Numbered from the stretch's first letter, positions 16,875 to 25,093 are shown. The stretch: DNA of 64,000 nucleotides from Candidatus Cottocaccamicrobium excrementipullorum (GCA_018713255.1 DVFL01000021.1:1-64000); one strand, 5' to 3'. Translations and numbers: made by a program. Notes: generated by a model not told the origin, from the letters alone.

Positions 16875-16922
16875 ATGGAACTGCACGTATTGTGTTACTT
16901 TTTGGAGGTTGCAAAGGAATAA
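16875..16922 (+). pseudogene. LysR regulator stub (N-terminal 15 residues)
   Basis: AAAGGAGG precedes an ATG that encodes MELHVLCYFLEVAKE and then TAA. This is the beginning of a LysR DNA-binding domain (usually followed by ENITRAAEALH), cut off by a stop. Position and divergence from the flavoprotein/reductase operon suggest that it was the operon's regulator. The remaining sequence to about 17030 has only short unrecognised frames. Confidence 0.6.
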
Positions 16923-17114
16923 AGAGCGGCGGACAGGAGGGGCCATGGAGAAATTTTGGATGGTAGACTGGACAGAGCTGAATGAAAAATATGGCTTAAT
17001 TGGCGCTGACTTTTTTCCTGTTCCCAATTAAAAACTTGCATTTTCCTGCCGTTCAGAGTATATTTTTCACGAAGAATAGTATATTCATAGTGATTAAAGC
17101 AAGGAGAATGGAAG
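16923..17114. other. Degraded intergenic sequence before hydrogenase
   Basis: A short frame (ATG at 16945, 28 codons, MEKFWMVDWTELNEKYG) is preceded by GACAGGAGG but matches nothing I know; it may be the 3' debris of the LysR locus. AT-rich sequence with an imperfect repeat GTATATT/AGTATATTC near 17058-17085 may contain the hydrogenase promoter. Confidence 0.35.
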
Positions 17115-18638
17115 ATGAGAGGAGTAGAAACACGTATCCAGCAGATTCGTCACTGGATTTTCCGTGAGGTAGCGCGTATGGCTTATCATACGGAATGGCC
17201 CATTGACAAGAGAATTGAGGAGCTGCCTTACAAGATTATCCCTGGAGAGGTAGGAAATTTCCGAAATGACGTATTTCTGGAGAGAGCCATTGTTGGAGAA
17301 CGATTAAGGCTGGCCATGGGACTGCCCTGCAGAGGCGCGGGAGAGCATGCCCCCTTATCCGATAATATTGAAGCGGCAGATAAGCCGGAGACTTATTATA
17401 CGCCGCCGTTAATTAATGTCATTAAATTTGCCTGCAACGCCTGTCATGAAAAGCGGGTTTTTGTAACGGACGGCTGTCAGGGCTGTCTGGCTCATCCTTG
17501 TGAGGAGGTATGTCCCAAGGATGCAGTTAAATTAGACAGAACCAACGGACGGGCAAGAATTAACGATGAGAAATGCATCCGCTGCGGAAGATGTGCTGAT
17601 GTTTGCTCCTATAAAGCGATTATTGTCCAGGAGCGTCCTTGTGCGGCTGCCTGTGGAGTAGATGCCATTCATTCAGACGAAAATGGAAAGGCAGAGATTG
17701 ATTACGATAAGTGCGTTTCCTGCGGCATGTGTCTGGTTAACTGTCCTTTTGGTGCAATTTCGGACAAGTCCCAGATTTTCCAGGTGATTCGTGCGATTCA
17801 GGCTGGAGAAAAAGTTTATGCAGCAGTTGCTCCCGCTTTCGTAGGCCAGTTTGGTCCTAAGGTAACCCCGGGAAAACTTCGTGCGGCCATGAAGGCCTTA
17901 GGATTTACAGATGTACTTGAGGTTGCCATCGGCGCTGATCTCTGCGCTACCCAGGAAGCAATTGATTTTGTAAAAGAGGTGCCGGAGAAAATTCCGTTTA
18001 TGGGTACTTCCTGCTGTCCGGCCTGGTCAGTGATGGCTAAGAAGATGTTCCCGGAATATGCCAACTGCATTTCCATGGCTTTAACGCCCATGACGCTGAC
18101 CGCCCGACTGATTAAAAACCGGAATAAAGACGCCAAAGTAGTGTTTATCGGTCCCTGCGCTGCGAAAAAGCTGGAGGCTATGAGAAAAGACATTCGAAGC
18201 GATGTGGATTTCGTTCTGACCTTCGAAGAGATGGCAGGTATTTTTGATGCCAAACATGTGGACATTGAAAATATCGAGGAAGATCCAGACGGCTTGAATG
18301 ATGCATCCACCGACGGACGTAATTTTGCCGTTGCCGGAGGTGTTGCAAAATCTGTGGTAGATGTGATCCATGATCGCTTCCCGGATAAAGAAATCAAGGT
18401 GGTTAACGCGGAAGGACTGAAGGAATGCCGGAAGATGATGACCATGGCGAAAAACGGAAAGTATAACGGTTATCTGCTGGAGGGCATGGCTTGTCCTGGA
18501 GGCTGTGTAGCCGGAGCAGGAACGATGCAGCCTATTAAAAAATCTCAGGCTGCAGTTAACCTCTATGCATCCAAGGCAAAGCATAAGACTTCTAATGAGA
18601 CGGAGCATGTAAAAGAGCTGGATAAGCTGGTAGATTAA
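17115..18638 (+). CDS. hydA: Monomeric [FeFe]-hydrogenase (507 aa)
   Basis: The enzyme interconverts protons and H2 with ferredoxin electrons, disposing of excess reductant in fermentation. The N-terminal part has ferredoxin-like clusters: CNACHEK...CQGCLAHPCEEVCP, CIRCGRCADVC and CVSCGMCLVNCP. The H-cluster domain carries all three signatures: L1 GTSCCPAW, L2 IGPCAAKK and L3 EGMACPGGCVAGAG. The arrangement without the long multidomain N-terminus fits the group B monomeric clostridial enzymes. The start ATG follows AAGGAGAATGGAAG. It appears monocistronic, with a strong terminator afterward. Maturation proteins are not in the window. Confidence 0.95.
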   Translation: MRGVETRIQQIRHWIFREVARMAYHTEWPIDKRIEELPYKIIPGEVGNFRNDVFLERAIVGERLRLAMGLPCRGAGEHAPLSDNIEAADKPETYYTPPLINVIKFACNACHEKRVFVTDGCQGCLAHPCEEVCPKDAVKLDRTNGRARINDEKCIRCGRCADVCSYKAIIVQERPCAAACGVDAIHSDENGKAEIDYDKCVSCGMCLVNCPFGAISDKSQIFQVIRAIQAGEKVYAAVAPAFVGQFGPKVTPGKLRAAMKALGFTDVLEVAIGADLCATQEAIDFVKEVPEKIPFMGTSCCPAWSVMAKKMFPEYANCISMALTPMTLTARLIKNRNKDAKVVFIGPCAAKKLEAMRKDIRSDVDFVLTFEEMAGIFDAKHVDIENIEEDPDGLNDASTDGRNFAVAGGVAKSVVDVIHDRFPDKEIKVVNAEGLKECRKMMTMAKNGKYNGYLLEGMACPGGCVAGAGTMQPIKKSQAAVNLYASKAKHKTSNETEHVKELDKLVD

Positions 18639-18680
18639 AGAAATCAGGCTGTCGGGGAAACGATGGTTTCAAAAAGGGGA

Positions 18681-18721
18681 GCCGGTGTGATTGATGCAGG
18701 TCACGCCGGCTTCTTTTTTTT
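18681..18721 (+). terminator. Rho-independent terminator after hydA
   Basis: Stem GCCGGTGTGA with TCACGCCGGC around a 10-base loop, followed by TTCTTTTTTTT. Confidence 0.9.
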
Positions 18722-18753
18722 GAAAAAGATGAGAATTTTTATGGATAATCATC

Positions 18754-18805
18754 TTGACAATAGAGGGGGAGAGGAGTATCATACATATGAACGATGATTC
18801 ATATG
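18754..18805 (+). promoter_or_regulatory. Promoter and ArsR-type operator of the metal-resistance operon
   Basis: TTGACA (18754-18759), a 17-base spacer and TATCAT (18777-18782) form a near-consensus sigma-A promoter. Directly downstream lies CATATGAA-N6-TTCATATG (18784-18805), a perfect inverted repeat of the type bound by CzrA/CadC/SmtB-like sensors. It covers the probable transcription start, so a bound repressor would block initiation. The ArsR gene it precedes is the likely ligand-controlled repressor. Confidence 0.85.
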
Positions 18806-18859
18806 AAAAAATGAACAAAGAATTTAAACGAAGCAAGAGGCTGAAAAAGGAGTGGTTGT

Positions 18860-19219
18860 TTGGCAGTTAAAGATGTGGAGTGCTGCGATGTTTATCAGGT
18901 TCATCGGGAATTAGTAGATGAAGTGAATTCCAGGATGCCTGACGAAGATGAGCTGTATGATTTGGCGGAACTGTTTAAGGTATTTGGAGATTCTACCAGG
19001 ATACGTATTTTATATGTGCTTTTTGAGGCGGAGCTTTGTGTCTGCGATATTGCCCAGACATTGAATATGACCCAGTCGGCGATTTCACATCAGCTGAAGA
19101 TCTTAAAACAATCCAGGCTGATTAAAAACCGCAGAGAGGGCAAGCAGGTGTTTTATTCTCTGGCTGATGATCATGTTCGAACAATCATTGCCCAGGGCAG
19201 AGAGCACATTGAGGAGTAG
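18860..19219 (+). CDS. ArsR/SmtB-family metal sensor, CadC-like (119 aa)
   Basis: A winged-helix repressor that leaves DNA when it binds metal. The recognition helix is TQSAISHQLKILKQS. The metal box ELCVCDIAQTL matches the alpha-3N site (Cys-X-Cys) of CadC/ArsR, and an N-terminal ECCD could supply further thiolates as in CadC (Cd, Pb, Zn). A C-terminal DDHVRTIIAQGREH resembles the alpha-5 zinc site (Asp, His, His). The start is TTG with AAAAGGAG 6 bases upstream. It heads the operon with the HMA protein and P1B ATPase and has a clear operator, so autoregulation by a toxic or excess soft metal is likely. The exact metal is unresolved because both site types seem present. Confidence 0.92.
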   Translation: MAVKDVECCDVYQVHRELVDEVNSRMPDEDELYDLAELFKVFGDSTRIRILYVLFEAELCVCDIAQTLNMTQSAISHQLKILKQSRLIKNRREGKQVFYSLADDHVRTIIAQGREHIEE

Positions 19220-19286
19220 ACTGCAGGGAAGCCTTGCAGAGAGGATATCCCTTTAGTTCAGAAAATAAAAAATGGAGGATAAGATC

Positions 19287-19505
19287 ATGAAGAAGAAATT
19301 TAAACTGCAGGATTTGGATTGCGCAAACTGCGCGGCAAAAATGGAGGATGCCATCAAAAAGATTGCTGGAGTTAATGATGCCAGCGTAAGCTTTATGATG
19401 CAGAAAATGACCATTGATGCAGAGGATGACCGGTTCGACGCGATTATGGACCAGGTGGTGGCTGCCTGCGCTAAGGTGGAGCCGGACTGCAAGATTTTGC
19501 GGTAA
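19287..19505 (+). CDS. Stand-alone HMA metal-binding protein (72 aa)
   Basis: A single heavy-metal-associated domain: DLDCANCAAKMEDAIKKI carries the CXXC metal-binding loop, followed by VSFMMQKMTIDAE. It is CopZ-sized, but sits between a CadC-like sensor and a zinc/cadmium-type ATPase that lacks its own N-terminal HMA domain. I infer that this is the detached N-terminal domain of the pump, delivering metal to it. GGAGG 8 bases before this ATG decides the start; the ATG 15 bp upstream overlaps the binding site. The gap to the ATPase is 57 bp. Confidence 0.9.
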   Translation: MKKKFKLQDLDCANCAAKMEDAIKKIAGVNDASVSFMMQKMTIDAEDDRFDAIMDQVVAACAKVEPDCKILR

Positions 19506-19562
19506 TCATCATGTGCCGCCGGGCATTTCCGGCAATATTTCCAGGAGAAAGGAGAATGAGTG

Positions 19563-21431
19563 ATGACGAAGAATCACAAAAAAATGCTGGTGCGAATTAT
19601 TGTCACGTTCATATTATTTGTGGTGCTGATGATTTTCAGCCACAGCGGAAATTATCCATGGATGAGCCAGTTCCCTGGCGGCTTTGTTCTGTTTTTAATT
19701 CCATATCTGATTATCGGGTATGACATTATCTGGAAGGCGGCAAGAAATATCCGAAACGGGCAGGTGTTTGACGAGAATTTCCTGATGATGATTGCAACCT
19801 TTGCAGCCTTTGGCGTGGGAGAGTATTCGGAAGGCCTGGCGGTGATGCTGTTTTACCAGGTAGGAGAGCTGTTTCAGAGCTATGCGGTGGAGCGGTCCAG
19901 AAATTCCATTGCTGACATGATGAATATCTGTCCGGAATATGCCAATATTGAAGAGGATGGACAGCTAAAGCAGGTTGATCCAGATGAAGTGGAGCCGGGA
20001 GCGATTATTGTCATTAAGCCGGGAGAAAGGATTCCTCTGGATGGAGTGGTGACAGAGGGCGAATCCATGATTGATACAGCGGCTCTTACCGGCGAATCTG
20101 TGCCGAGACGAGCAGTCCCGGGAGATGAGGTGATCAGCGGCTGTGTAAACGGAAGCGGAACCCTTAAGGTTCAGGTAACGAAAATGTTTGAAGATTCCAC
20201 CGTGTCGAAAATTCTGGAACTGGTGGAAAATGCCAGCAGCAAGAAGGCAAAGCTGGAGAATTTTATCACAAGGTTTGCCAAGTATTACACTCCGGTGGTT
20301 ACCATCGGCGCAGCAATTCTTGCGGTGATTCCTCCCTTGTTTCTGGGCGGAGACTGGAGCGACTGGATTCAAAGAGCCTGTATTTTCCTGGTAATTTCCT
20401 GTCCTTGTGCTTTGGTAATTTCTGTGCCCTTGGGCTTTTTCGGCGGAATCGGGGCGGCTTCCCGCATTGGCGTGCTGGTAAAGGGGAGCAATTACCTGGA
20501 AGCTGTGGCAGAGATGACAACGATTGTCTTTGATAAAACCGGCACGCTGACTAAGGGAGAATTTAAGGTTACAGACATTATTCCTGCACAGGGAACAAAA
20601 GAAGAGCTCCTTCATCTGGCAGCTTTTGCAGAAGGTTATTCTACTCATCCTATTTCAAATTCCATTAAAGAGGCTTACGGAAGACCTGTGGATATGACCA
20701 AGGTGGAAGAGGCCAAGGAAATGGCAGGCCACGGCATCAGCGCCCGGGTTGAGGGCCGTCTGGTGCTTGCAGGAAACAGTAAATTAATGGAGGAAAACGG
20801 CGTTGCCTATACGCCGGTAAAGAGCAGCGGAACGGTAGTTTATGTGGCGGCAGATGGAATATTTATGGGGACCATTGTGATCTCTGATACCGTGAAGGAA
20901 GGAGCGAAGGAAGCTATCCGTGAGATGAAGCGGGTAGGCGTGAAGAAATGCGTGATGCTGACGGGAGACCGGAAAGAAGCTGCCCAGGCAGTGGCAGACG
21001 AGCTGGGGATTGATCAGGTTCATGCAGAGCTTCTTCCTGGAGATAAGGTAGATCAGGTAGAAAAACTTTTAAAGGAACAGCCGCCTAAAGAACGTCTTGC
21101 CTTTGTGGGAGACGGAATTAACGATGCTCCGGTGCTTACCCGGGCAGATGTGGGCATTGCCATGGGAAGCATGGGATCTGATGCGGCGATTGAGGCTGCA
21201 GATGTGGTGCTGATGGATGATGATGTGAGAAAAATAGCATCCATAGTCCGGATTTCTCGGAGAACCTTAAAGATTGTGAAGCAGAATATCGTGTTTGCTC
21301 TGGCTGTAAAAGCCATCGTGCTTCTGATGGGCGCCTTCGGCGCAGCAAATATGTGGGAAGCCGTGTTTGCAGATGTGGGCGTTTCTGTGATTGCCATTTT
21401 AAACTCCATGCGTGCGCTGAAAATCAAATAA
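19563..21431 (+). CDS. P1B-type ATPase, Zn/Cd/Pb exporter type (622 aa)
   Basis: It pumps divalent soft metals out of the cytoplasm with ATP. Motifs in order: TGES (176-179, actuator), CPC in SCPCALVIS (280-282, membrane metal site), DKTGTLT with phosphorylated Asp324, HP in STHPIS, GHGIS, TGDRKEAAQ and GDGINDAP. The C-terminal DVGVSVIAILNSMRAL is typical of the ZntA/CadA subgroup (P1B-2). No N-terminal HMA domain exists; it starts in a membrane helix, consistent with the separate HMA gene before it. ATG was preferred to a GTG one codon earlier because of AAAGGAGA spacing. It is the last gene of the ArsR operon. Confidence 0.93.
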   Translation: MTKNHKKMLVRIIVTFILFVVLMIFSHSGNYPWMSQFPGGFVLFLIPYLIIGYDIIWKAARNIRNGQVFDENFLMMIATFAAFGVGEYSEGLAVMLFYQVGELFQSYAVERSRNSIADMMNICPEYANIEEDGQLKQVDPDEVEPGAIIVIKPGERIPLDGVVTEGESMIDTAALTGESVPRRAVPGDEVISGCVNGSGTLKVQVTKMFEDSTVSKILELVENASSKKAKLENFITRFAKYYTPVVTIGAAILAVIPPLFLGGDWSDWIQRACIFLVISCPCALVISVPLGFFGGIGAASRIGVLVKGSNYLEAVAEMTTIVFDKTGTLTKGEFKVTDIIPAQGTKEELLHLAAFAEGYSTHPISNSIKEAYGRPVDMTKVEEAKEMAGHGISARVEGRLVLAGNSKLMEENGVAYTPVKSSGTVVYVAADGIFMGTIVISDTVKEGAKEAIREMKRVGVKKCVMLTGDRKEAAQAVADELGIDQVHAELLPGDKVDQVEKLLKEQPPKERLAFVGDGINDAPVLTRADVGIAMGSMGSDAAIEAADVVLMDDDVRKIASIVRISRRTLKIVKQNIVFALAVKAIVLLMGAFGAANMWEAVFADVGVSVIAILNSMRALKIK

Positions 21432-21483
21432 AAAAGGCTGCTGCCTCATTTTTCTCAAGGGGCAGAGAAATCAGCAAAAGGAA

Positions 21484-21512
21484 TTGTATTTCCCAAAGAA
21501 ACCCGGTATAAT
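21484..21512 (+). promoter_or_regulatory. Sigma-A promoter for leader RNA
   Basis: TTGTAT, 17 bases, TATAAT. It predicts a transcript start near 21518-21520, at the first base of the leader hairpin arm described in the next entry. Confidence 0.75.
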
Positions 21513-21517
21513 ATGAG

Positions 21518-21602
21518 CACTTGGTAAGAATTTCAGCCTGGTGCAAAAATGCCTGTCTTCTTAACAAGTGAGTCAAGCTGTTTAAGAAGACAGGCTTTTT
21601 TT
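21518..21602 (+). ncRNA. Leader or small RNA with mutually exclusive hairpins (attenuator-like)
   Basis: A perfect 14-bp terminator stem, GCCTGTCTTCTTAA (21551-21564) with TTAAGAAGACAGGC (21582-21595), is followed by seven T. Its 5' arm can instead pair with the RNA's own 5' end: CACTTGGTAAGAA (21518-21530) complements TTCTTAACAAGTG (21558-21570) at 12 of 13 positions. The two pairings exclude each other, the design of an antiterminator/terminator switch. A second hairpin, AAGACGCG/CGCGTCTT (21617-21639), follows before the next gene's ribosome binding site. It may control the peptide-binding lipoprotein or simply be an 85-nt terminated RNA. I recognise no known riboswitch class. Confidence 0.65.
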
Positions 21603-21670
21603 GCGAAGTATCCAGTAAGACGCGCCAGTGACGCGTCTTGTCGGATTGTTGAAGAAGATGGAGGATTTTT

Positions 21671-23323
21671 TTGAACGGGAAACATAGAATTTTTTTTGCT
21701 GCATTGGCGGTCTGCCTGCTTTTGGCCTTGGCAGCCTGCAGCAGAGAACAGGAAGAGAGGGATGAGGATGAAGCTGTGCTGAATCTTCAGCTAGATGCGG
21801 AAGTTTCCACCTTGGATCCTCAGGCGGCGATGGACAGCGCTTCTTTCGAAGTGATTGCCCTGCTGATGGAAGGGCTCTATGAAATTGATGAAAACGAGCA
21901 GCCGGTTCCGGCCATGGCGGAGTCGGTTCAAGTGCTGGATGGGGAAAAAACTTATCAATTTACGCTGCGTCAGGCGGTATGGTCCGACGGCACTCCAGTA
22001 AGAGCCCAGGATTTTGTGTATGGCTGGCGAAGGGGGATTGATCCGGAAAATGGAAATGAGAATGCAGGGCTTTTTGCTGCTGCGGGGATCGAAAGCGCAG
22101 ATGAAATTCTGGCGGGAGAGTGCAGAACAGAAAAGCTGGGAATTGAGGCGGCAGACGATCGGACTCTGGTGGTCAGATTAGAGGAGCCGGTGCCTTATTT
22201 TCTGTCGATGTTGTCTCTCCCTGTATTTTATCCTATGAATGAACGTTTTTGTGAGAATGCGGGAACTGCCTATGGCTCTTCTCCAGATACGGTTCTGTCT
22301 AACGGGGCCTTCTGCCTGGCAGAATATGAACCTGCAGCTCAGGAGATTCTTCTGGAGAAGAATTCTTCTTATTGGGCCAAAGATGCGGTAGAACTGGACC
22401 GAATTCATTATCAGGTGATCAAGGATTCCCAGACAGCGGTGATGGCTTATGAATCAGGACAGATGGATATGGCTCTTTTGTCCGGGGATCAAGCCAGAAA
22501 CTGCAGAAGCCGTCAAGATTTCCGTTCTATTCCTTTAGGCTCACTGTGGTATCTGGTGCCCAATCTGGAGGTGGAAGAACTGGCGAATCAAAACCTCCGG
22601 ATGGCTCTGGCCCTTTCTTATGATAAGGAAGAGGCTGCTTCTCAGGTGTTGGGGGACGGATCGCGTCCTGCCTGGGGAGCGGTTCCCTCCGGCGCCATGT
22701 ACGGCCCTGACGGCCGGGATTTTCGGGATCAGGCAGAAACTTATCTTAAGACGGATAAATCCCTGGCGGCCGAGTATTTGAAGGAGGCTCAGAAGGAATT
22801 GAATCAGGAAAAGTTTTCCTTTACTTTGCTGATTGAAGATACAGACGCAGCCCAGAATTTGGGGCAATATCTTCAGGCTCAGATTAGTTCTGCTCTGCCG
22901 GATATTGAAATTGAGCTCGAGTCGGTGCCTAAGAAGATGCGGCTGGAGCGGATGGCCCAGGGGGAATTTCAGATTGGCCTTACCCGCTGGGGAGCCGATT
23001 ACCAGGATCCCTTGGCGTTCCTGAATCTGTGGACTGGAGAATCCGCCTTTAATTATGGCGCCTGGAGCAGCGAAGCGTATGATGAGCTGATCCGCCAGGC
23101 TCAGAGGGAAGAAATGATGAGCCAGCCTGAGACTCGCTGGGATCTTCTCCATCAGGCAGAAGGGATTTTGATGAATCAAGCCGGGATTTTTCCCGTATGT
23201 GAAAAGGCGAATGGAATTCTCCTTTCTCCCAAGGTGATGAACGCACAGTTTCATGCTGTGGGCATTAATCGGGTATGGAAATACGTTCGTCTGGCTGAGG
23301 CCGGAAAACTTAATGAGGAATGA
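21671..23323 (+). CDS. Peptide-binding lipoprotein, SBP_bac_5 (OppA/DppE) family
   Basis: A signal peptide with lipobox LAAC (Cys near 24) places it on the outer membrane face as the substrate-binding part of a peptide ABC importer. The family pattern is clear: STLDPQAAMDSASFEVIALL, LMEGLYEID, YQFTLRQAVWSDGTPVRAQD FVYGWRR (split here), and a C-terminal WGADYQDPLAFLNLW. The 550 residues are normal. Start TTG lies 6 bases after GGAGG. No permease or ATPase genes adjoin it, so it is an orphan binding protein that would have to share a transporter elsewhere, or act as a receptor for peptide signals. The preceding leader RNA could attenuate it. Confidence 0.9.
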   Translation: MNGKHRIFFAALAVCLLLALAACSREQEERDEDEAVLNLQLDAEVSTLDPQAAMDSASFEVIALLMEGLYEIDENEQPVPAMAESVQVLDGEKTYQFTLRQAVWSDGTPVRAQDFVYGWRRGIDPENGNENAGLFAAAGIESADEILAGECRTEKLGIEAADDRTLVVRLEEPVPYFLSMLSLPVFYPMNERFCENAGTAYGSSPDTVLSNGAFCLAEYEPAAQEILLEKNSSYWAKDAVELDRIHYQVIKDSQTAVMAYESGQMDMALLSGDQARNCRSRQDFRSIPLGSLWYLVPNLEVEELANQNLRMALALSYDKEEAASQVLGDGSRPAWGAVPSGAMYGPDGRDFRDQAETYLKTDKSLAAEYLKEAQKELNQEKFSFTLLIEDTDAAQNLGQYLQAQISSALPDIEIELESVPKKMRLERMAQGEFQIGLTRWGADYQDPLAFLNLWTGESAFNYGAWSSEAYDELIRQAQREEMMSQPETRWDLLHQAEGILMNQAGIFPVCEKANGILLSPKVMNAQFHAVGINRVWKYVRLAEAGKLNEE

Positions 23324-23366
23324 AAGAAAAAGCAGATAAAACCAAAAGAAAGAGAGGAAGAAAACA

Positions 23367-23702
23367 ATGGCAGAAAACAATAAAAATACGAAGGAGAGCT
23401 TTAACGAGGACTGGGATATTTCGCCTGATTTTTATCGGGAGAATGAAGAGAAAAAAGAGCTTAAGCTGGAGGATTTTATGAGTCCTGGAGATGAAGGCGT
23501 GTTTTCCATTGACGGCGACATTGAAGTGGAGAAAACGGCGGAGGATGTGCGTCAGGTTCTTAAGCTTGCGGAAGAAGGAAAAACGATTCAGGAAATCGCT
23601 GCAGCTCTTTTGCTGGAAGAAGAGTATGTTTATCGGATCCAGGTTTGTGCTTTAGGTGACGGGGATCCTGTTTCTGTGGCGCATTTAGTGTTGATGGGAT
23701 AG
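23367..23702 (+). CDS. Conserved-looking small acidic protein (111 aa)
   Basis: Not recognised. The N-terminal 65 residues are strongly acidic and polar, probably disordered. The C-terminal half (about 65-100) contains EEGKTIQEIAAALLLEEEYV, a helix-turn-helix-like pattern similar to those in sigma or small DNA-binding proteins. There is no signal peptide. It lies 43 bp after the peptide-binding protein and 21 bp before the ZIP transporter, so it is probably cotranscribed with them. GAGAGGAAG precedes the ATG. A regulatory role is possible but is not shown. Confidence 0.7.
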   Translation: MAENNKNTKESFNEDWDISPDFYRENEEKKELKLEDFMSPGDEGVFSIDGDIEVEKTAEDVRQVLKLAEEGKTIQEIAAALLLEEEYVYRIQVCALGDGDPVSVAHLVLMG

Positions 23703-23723
23703 GAAAGACAAAGGAGAGAGAAA

Positions 23724-24500
23724 ATGAATTTGTTGTTTGGGGTATTTCTCCCATTTGCCGGCACCTGTGCAGGGGCGGCGTGTGTGCTTTTCGTAAAGGA
23801 CAAAATTCATCCCGGGGTACAGAAAGCGCTGCTGGGCTTTGCTTCTGGAGTAATGGTGGCGGCCTCCGTGTGGTCTTTGCTGATTCCTTCTATGGACATG
23901 GCAGAGGGGCTGGGGCGCCTTGCTTTCTTTCCGGCGGCAGCGGGGTTTTTGCTTGGCGTTTTGTTCCTTCTGGTGCTGGATGGGCTGGTTCCTCATCTGC
24001 ATATCAATGAAGACCAGCCGGAGGGGCTGAAAGCTTCACTGGCCAGAACGACTATGCTGGTGCTGGCGGTTACTCTTCATAATATTCCAGAGGGAATGGC
24101 AGTGGGCGTGGTATTTGCCGGGGCCTTGGCAGGAGAGACAGATATTACCTTGATGGGGGCTTTTGCCTTGTCCATCGGTATAGCTATTCAGAATTTCCCA
24201 GAAGGAGCCATTATCTCCCTGCCCTTAAAAAGTGAAGGAGCAGGAAAAGGAAAGGCTTTTTTCTACGGTGTAATGTCAGGAATTGTAGAACCGGCAAGCG
24301 CTTTGCTTACGGTGGCGTTGTCCGCATATATCACTGCAGTGCTTCCGGTTCTTTTAGCATTTGCCGCCGGCGCCATGATTTACGTGGTGGTGGAGGAACT
24401 GATTCCCGAGGCTTCTCAGAGTCCTCATTCCAATATTGGAACCATTGGTTTTGCCGCAGGATTTACGGTAATGATGATTTTAGATGTGGCGCTGGGGTGA
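23724..24500 (+). CDS. ZIP-family metal transporter (258 aa)
   Basis: An eight-helix membrane protein that moves Zn2+ or other divalent metals into the cytoplasm. The conserved metal-site helices are present: LHNIPEGMAVG (TM4) and IQNFPEGAIISLPL (TM5), with a His-containing loop PHLHINED between TM3 and TM4. The C-terminal VVEELIPEA is also typical of the GufA/ZupT-like group. AAAGGAGAGAG precedes the ATG. It lies downstream of the small acidic protein. Together with the P1B exporter upstream (19.5-21.4 kb) it suggests that this region handles zinc-type metals, though the two are separate transcription units. Confidence 0.92.
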   Translation: MNLLFGVFLPFAGTCAGAACVLFVKDKIHPGVQKALLGFASGVMVAASVWSLLIPSMDMAEGLGRLAFFPAAAGFLLGVLFLLVLDGLVPHLHINEDQPEGLKASLARTTMLVLAVTLHNIPEGMAVGVVFAGALAGETDITLMGAFALSIGIAIQNFPEGAIISLPLKSEGAGKGKAFFYGVMSGIVEPASALLTVALSAYITAVLPVLLAFAAGAMIYVVVEELIPEASQSPHSNIGTIGFAAGFTVMMILDVALG

Positions 24501-24552
24501 TAAAGACAGATTTATGTATAGAAAAAAGATCAATTTTTATAGGAATACCCTG

Positions 24553-24582
24553 TTGAAAGCTCTTCTGACAGAATGTTATAAT
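24553..24582 (+). promoter_or_regulatory. Promoter of the PPC/DUF296 gene
   Basis: TTGAAA, 18-base spacer, TATAAT, about 25 bases before the start codon's AGGAGGG. Confidence 0.65.
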
Positions 24583-24607
24583 AATTTTGAACAGGAGGGA
24601 AAGCATT

Positions 24608-25036
24608 ATGGAATATCGTAAATTTGATCGTTACTATGTTGTCAGAGTGGATAAAGGAGAGGAAGTATTAAGCTGTCTGAAAAAGCTGTGCAAGGAGGAG
24701 AATATTCGTGCCGGTCTGGTCAGCGGACTGGGCGCCGCCGACCGGGTGGTGGTAGGACTCTTTGACACAGAAAAGAAGCAGTACCGAAAGACAGAGATTA
24801 CTGGCATGATGGAGATTACATCACTGACGGGAAATATTTCCCGGATGTCCGGGGAGCCTTATCTTCATTGCCATATTACGGTGTGCAATGAAAAAATGGA
24901 AGTGATGGGAGGCCATCTTAATGAGTGCCATATTTCCGGCACCGGCGAGATCACCGTTACCTGTATTGAAGGCGAGATAGGCCGGAAATTCAGCGATGAA
25001 ATTGGGCTGAACCTTTATGAATTCGATTCCATCTGA
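24608..25036 (+). CDS. PPC (DUF296) domain protein (142 aa)
   Basis: A single PPC domain: VRVDKGEEVLSCLKKLC, then AGLVSGLGAADRVVVGLFD, a central MEITSLTGNISRM and the metal-site-like PYLHCHITVCNEKM followed by GGHLNECHIS. In bacteria, members are trimeric proteins with a conserved His cluster (here His-Cys-His plus GGHL); plant relatives bind AT-rich DNA. The function in bacteria is unsettled. The ATG was chosen for AGGAGGG 6 bases upstream. It has its own promoter and terminator and is monocistronic. Confidence 0.85.
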   Translation: MEYRKFDRYYVVRVDKGEEVLSCLKKLCKEENIRAGLVSGLGAADRVVVGLFDTEKKQYRKTEITGMMEITSLTGNISRMSGEPYLHCHITVCNEKMEVMGGHLNECHISGTGEITVTCIEGEIGRKFSDEIGLNLYEFDSI

Positions 25037-25040
25037 TGAA

Positions 25041-25093
25041 AAAAGCAGAAGGCTGGTTTGAGAAGATATCTTCTCGCAGTCTTCTGCTTTTTT
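25041..25093. terminator. Bidirectional terminator
   Basis: Stem AAGCAGAAG with CTTCTGCTT, with an inner GAGAAGA/TCTTCTC hairpin, bordered by A and T runs on both sides. It separates convergent genes. Confidence 0.85.

Noticed and set aside
21513-21527. Mini-ORF ATG AGC ACT TGG TAA as a leader peptide
   Set aside because: It starts directly behind the -10 box, before the predicted transcription start, and has no ribosome binding site.
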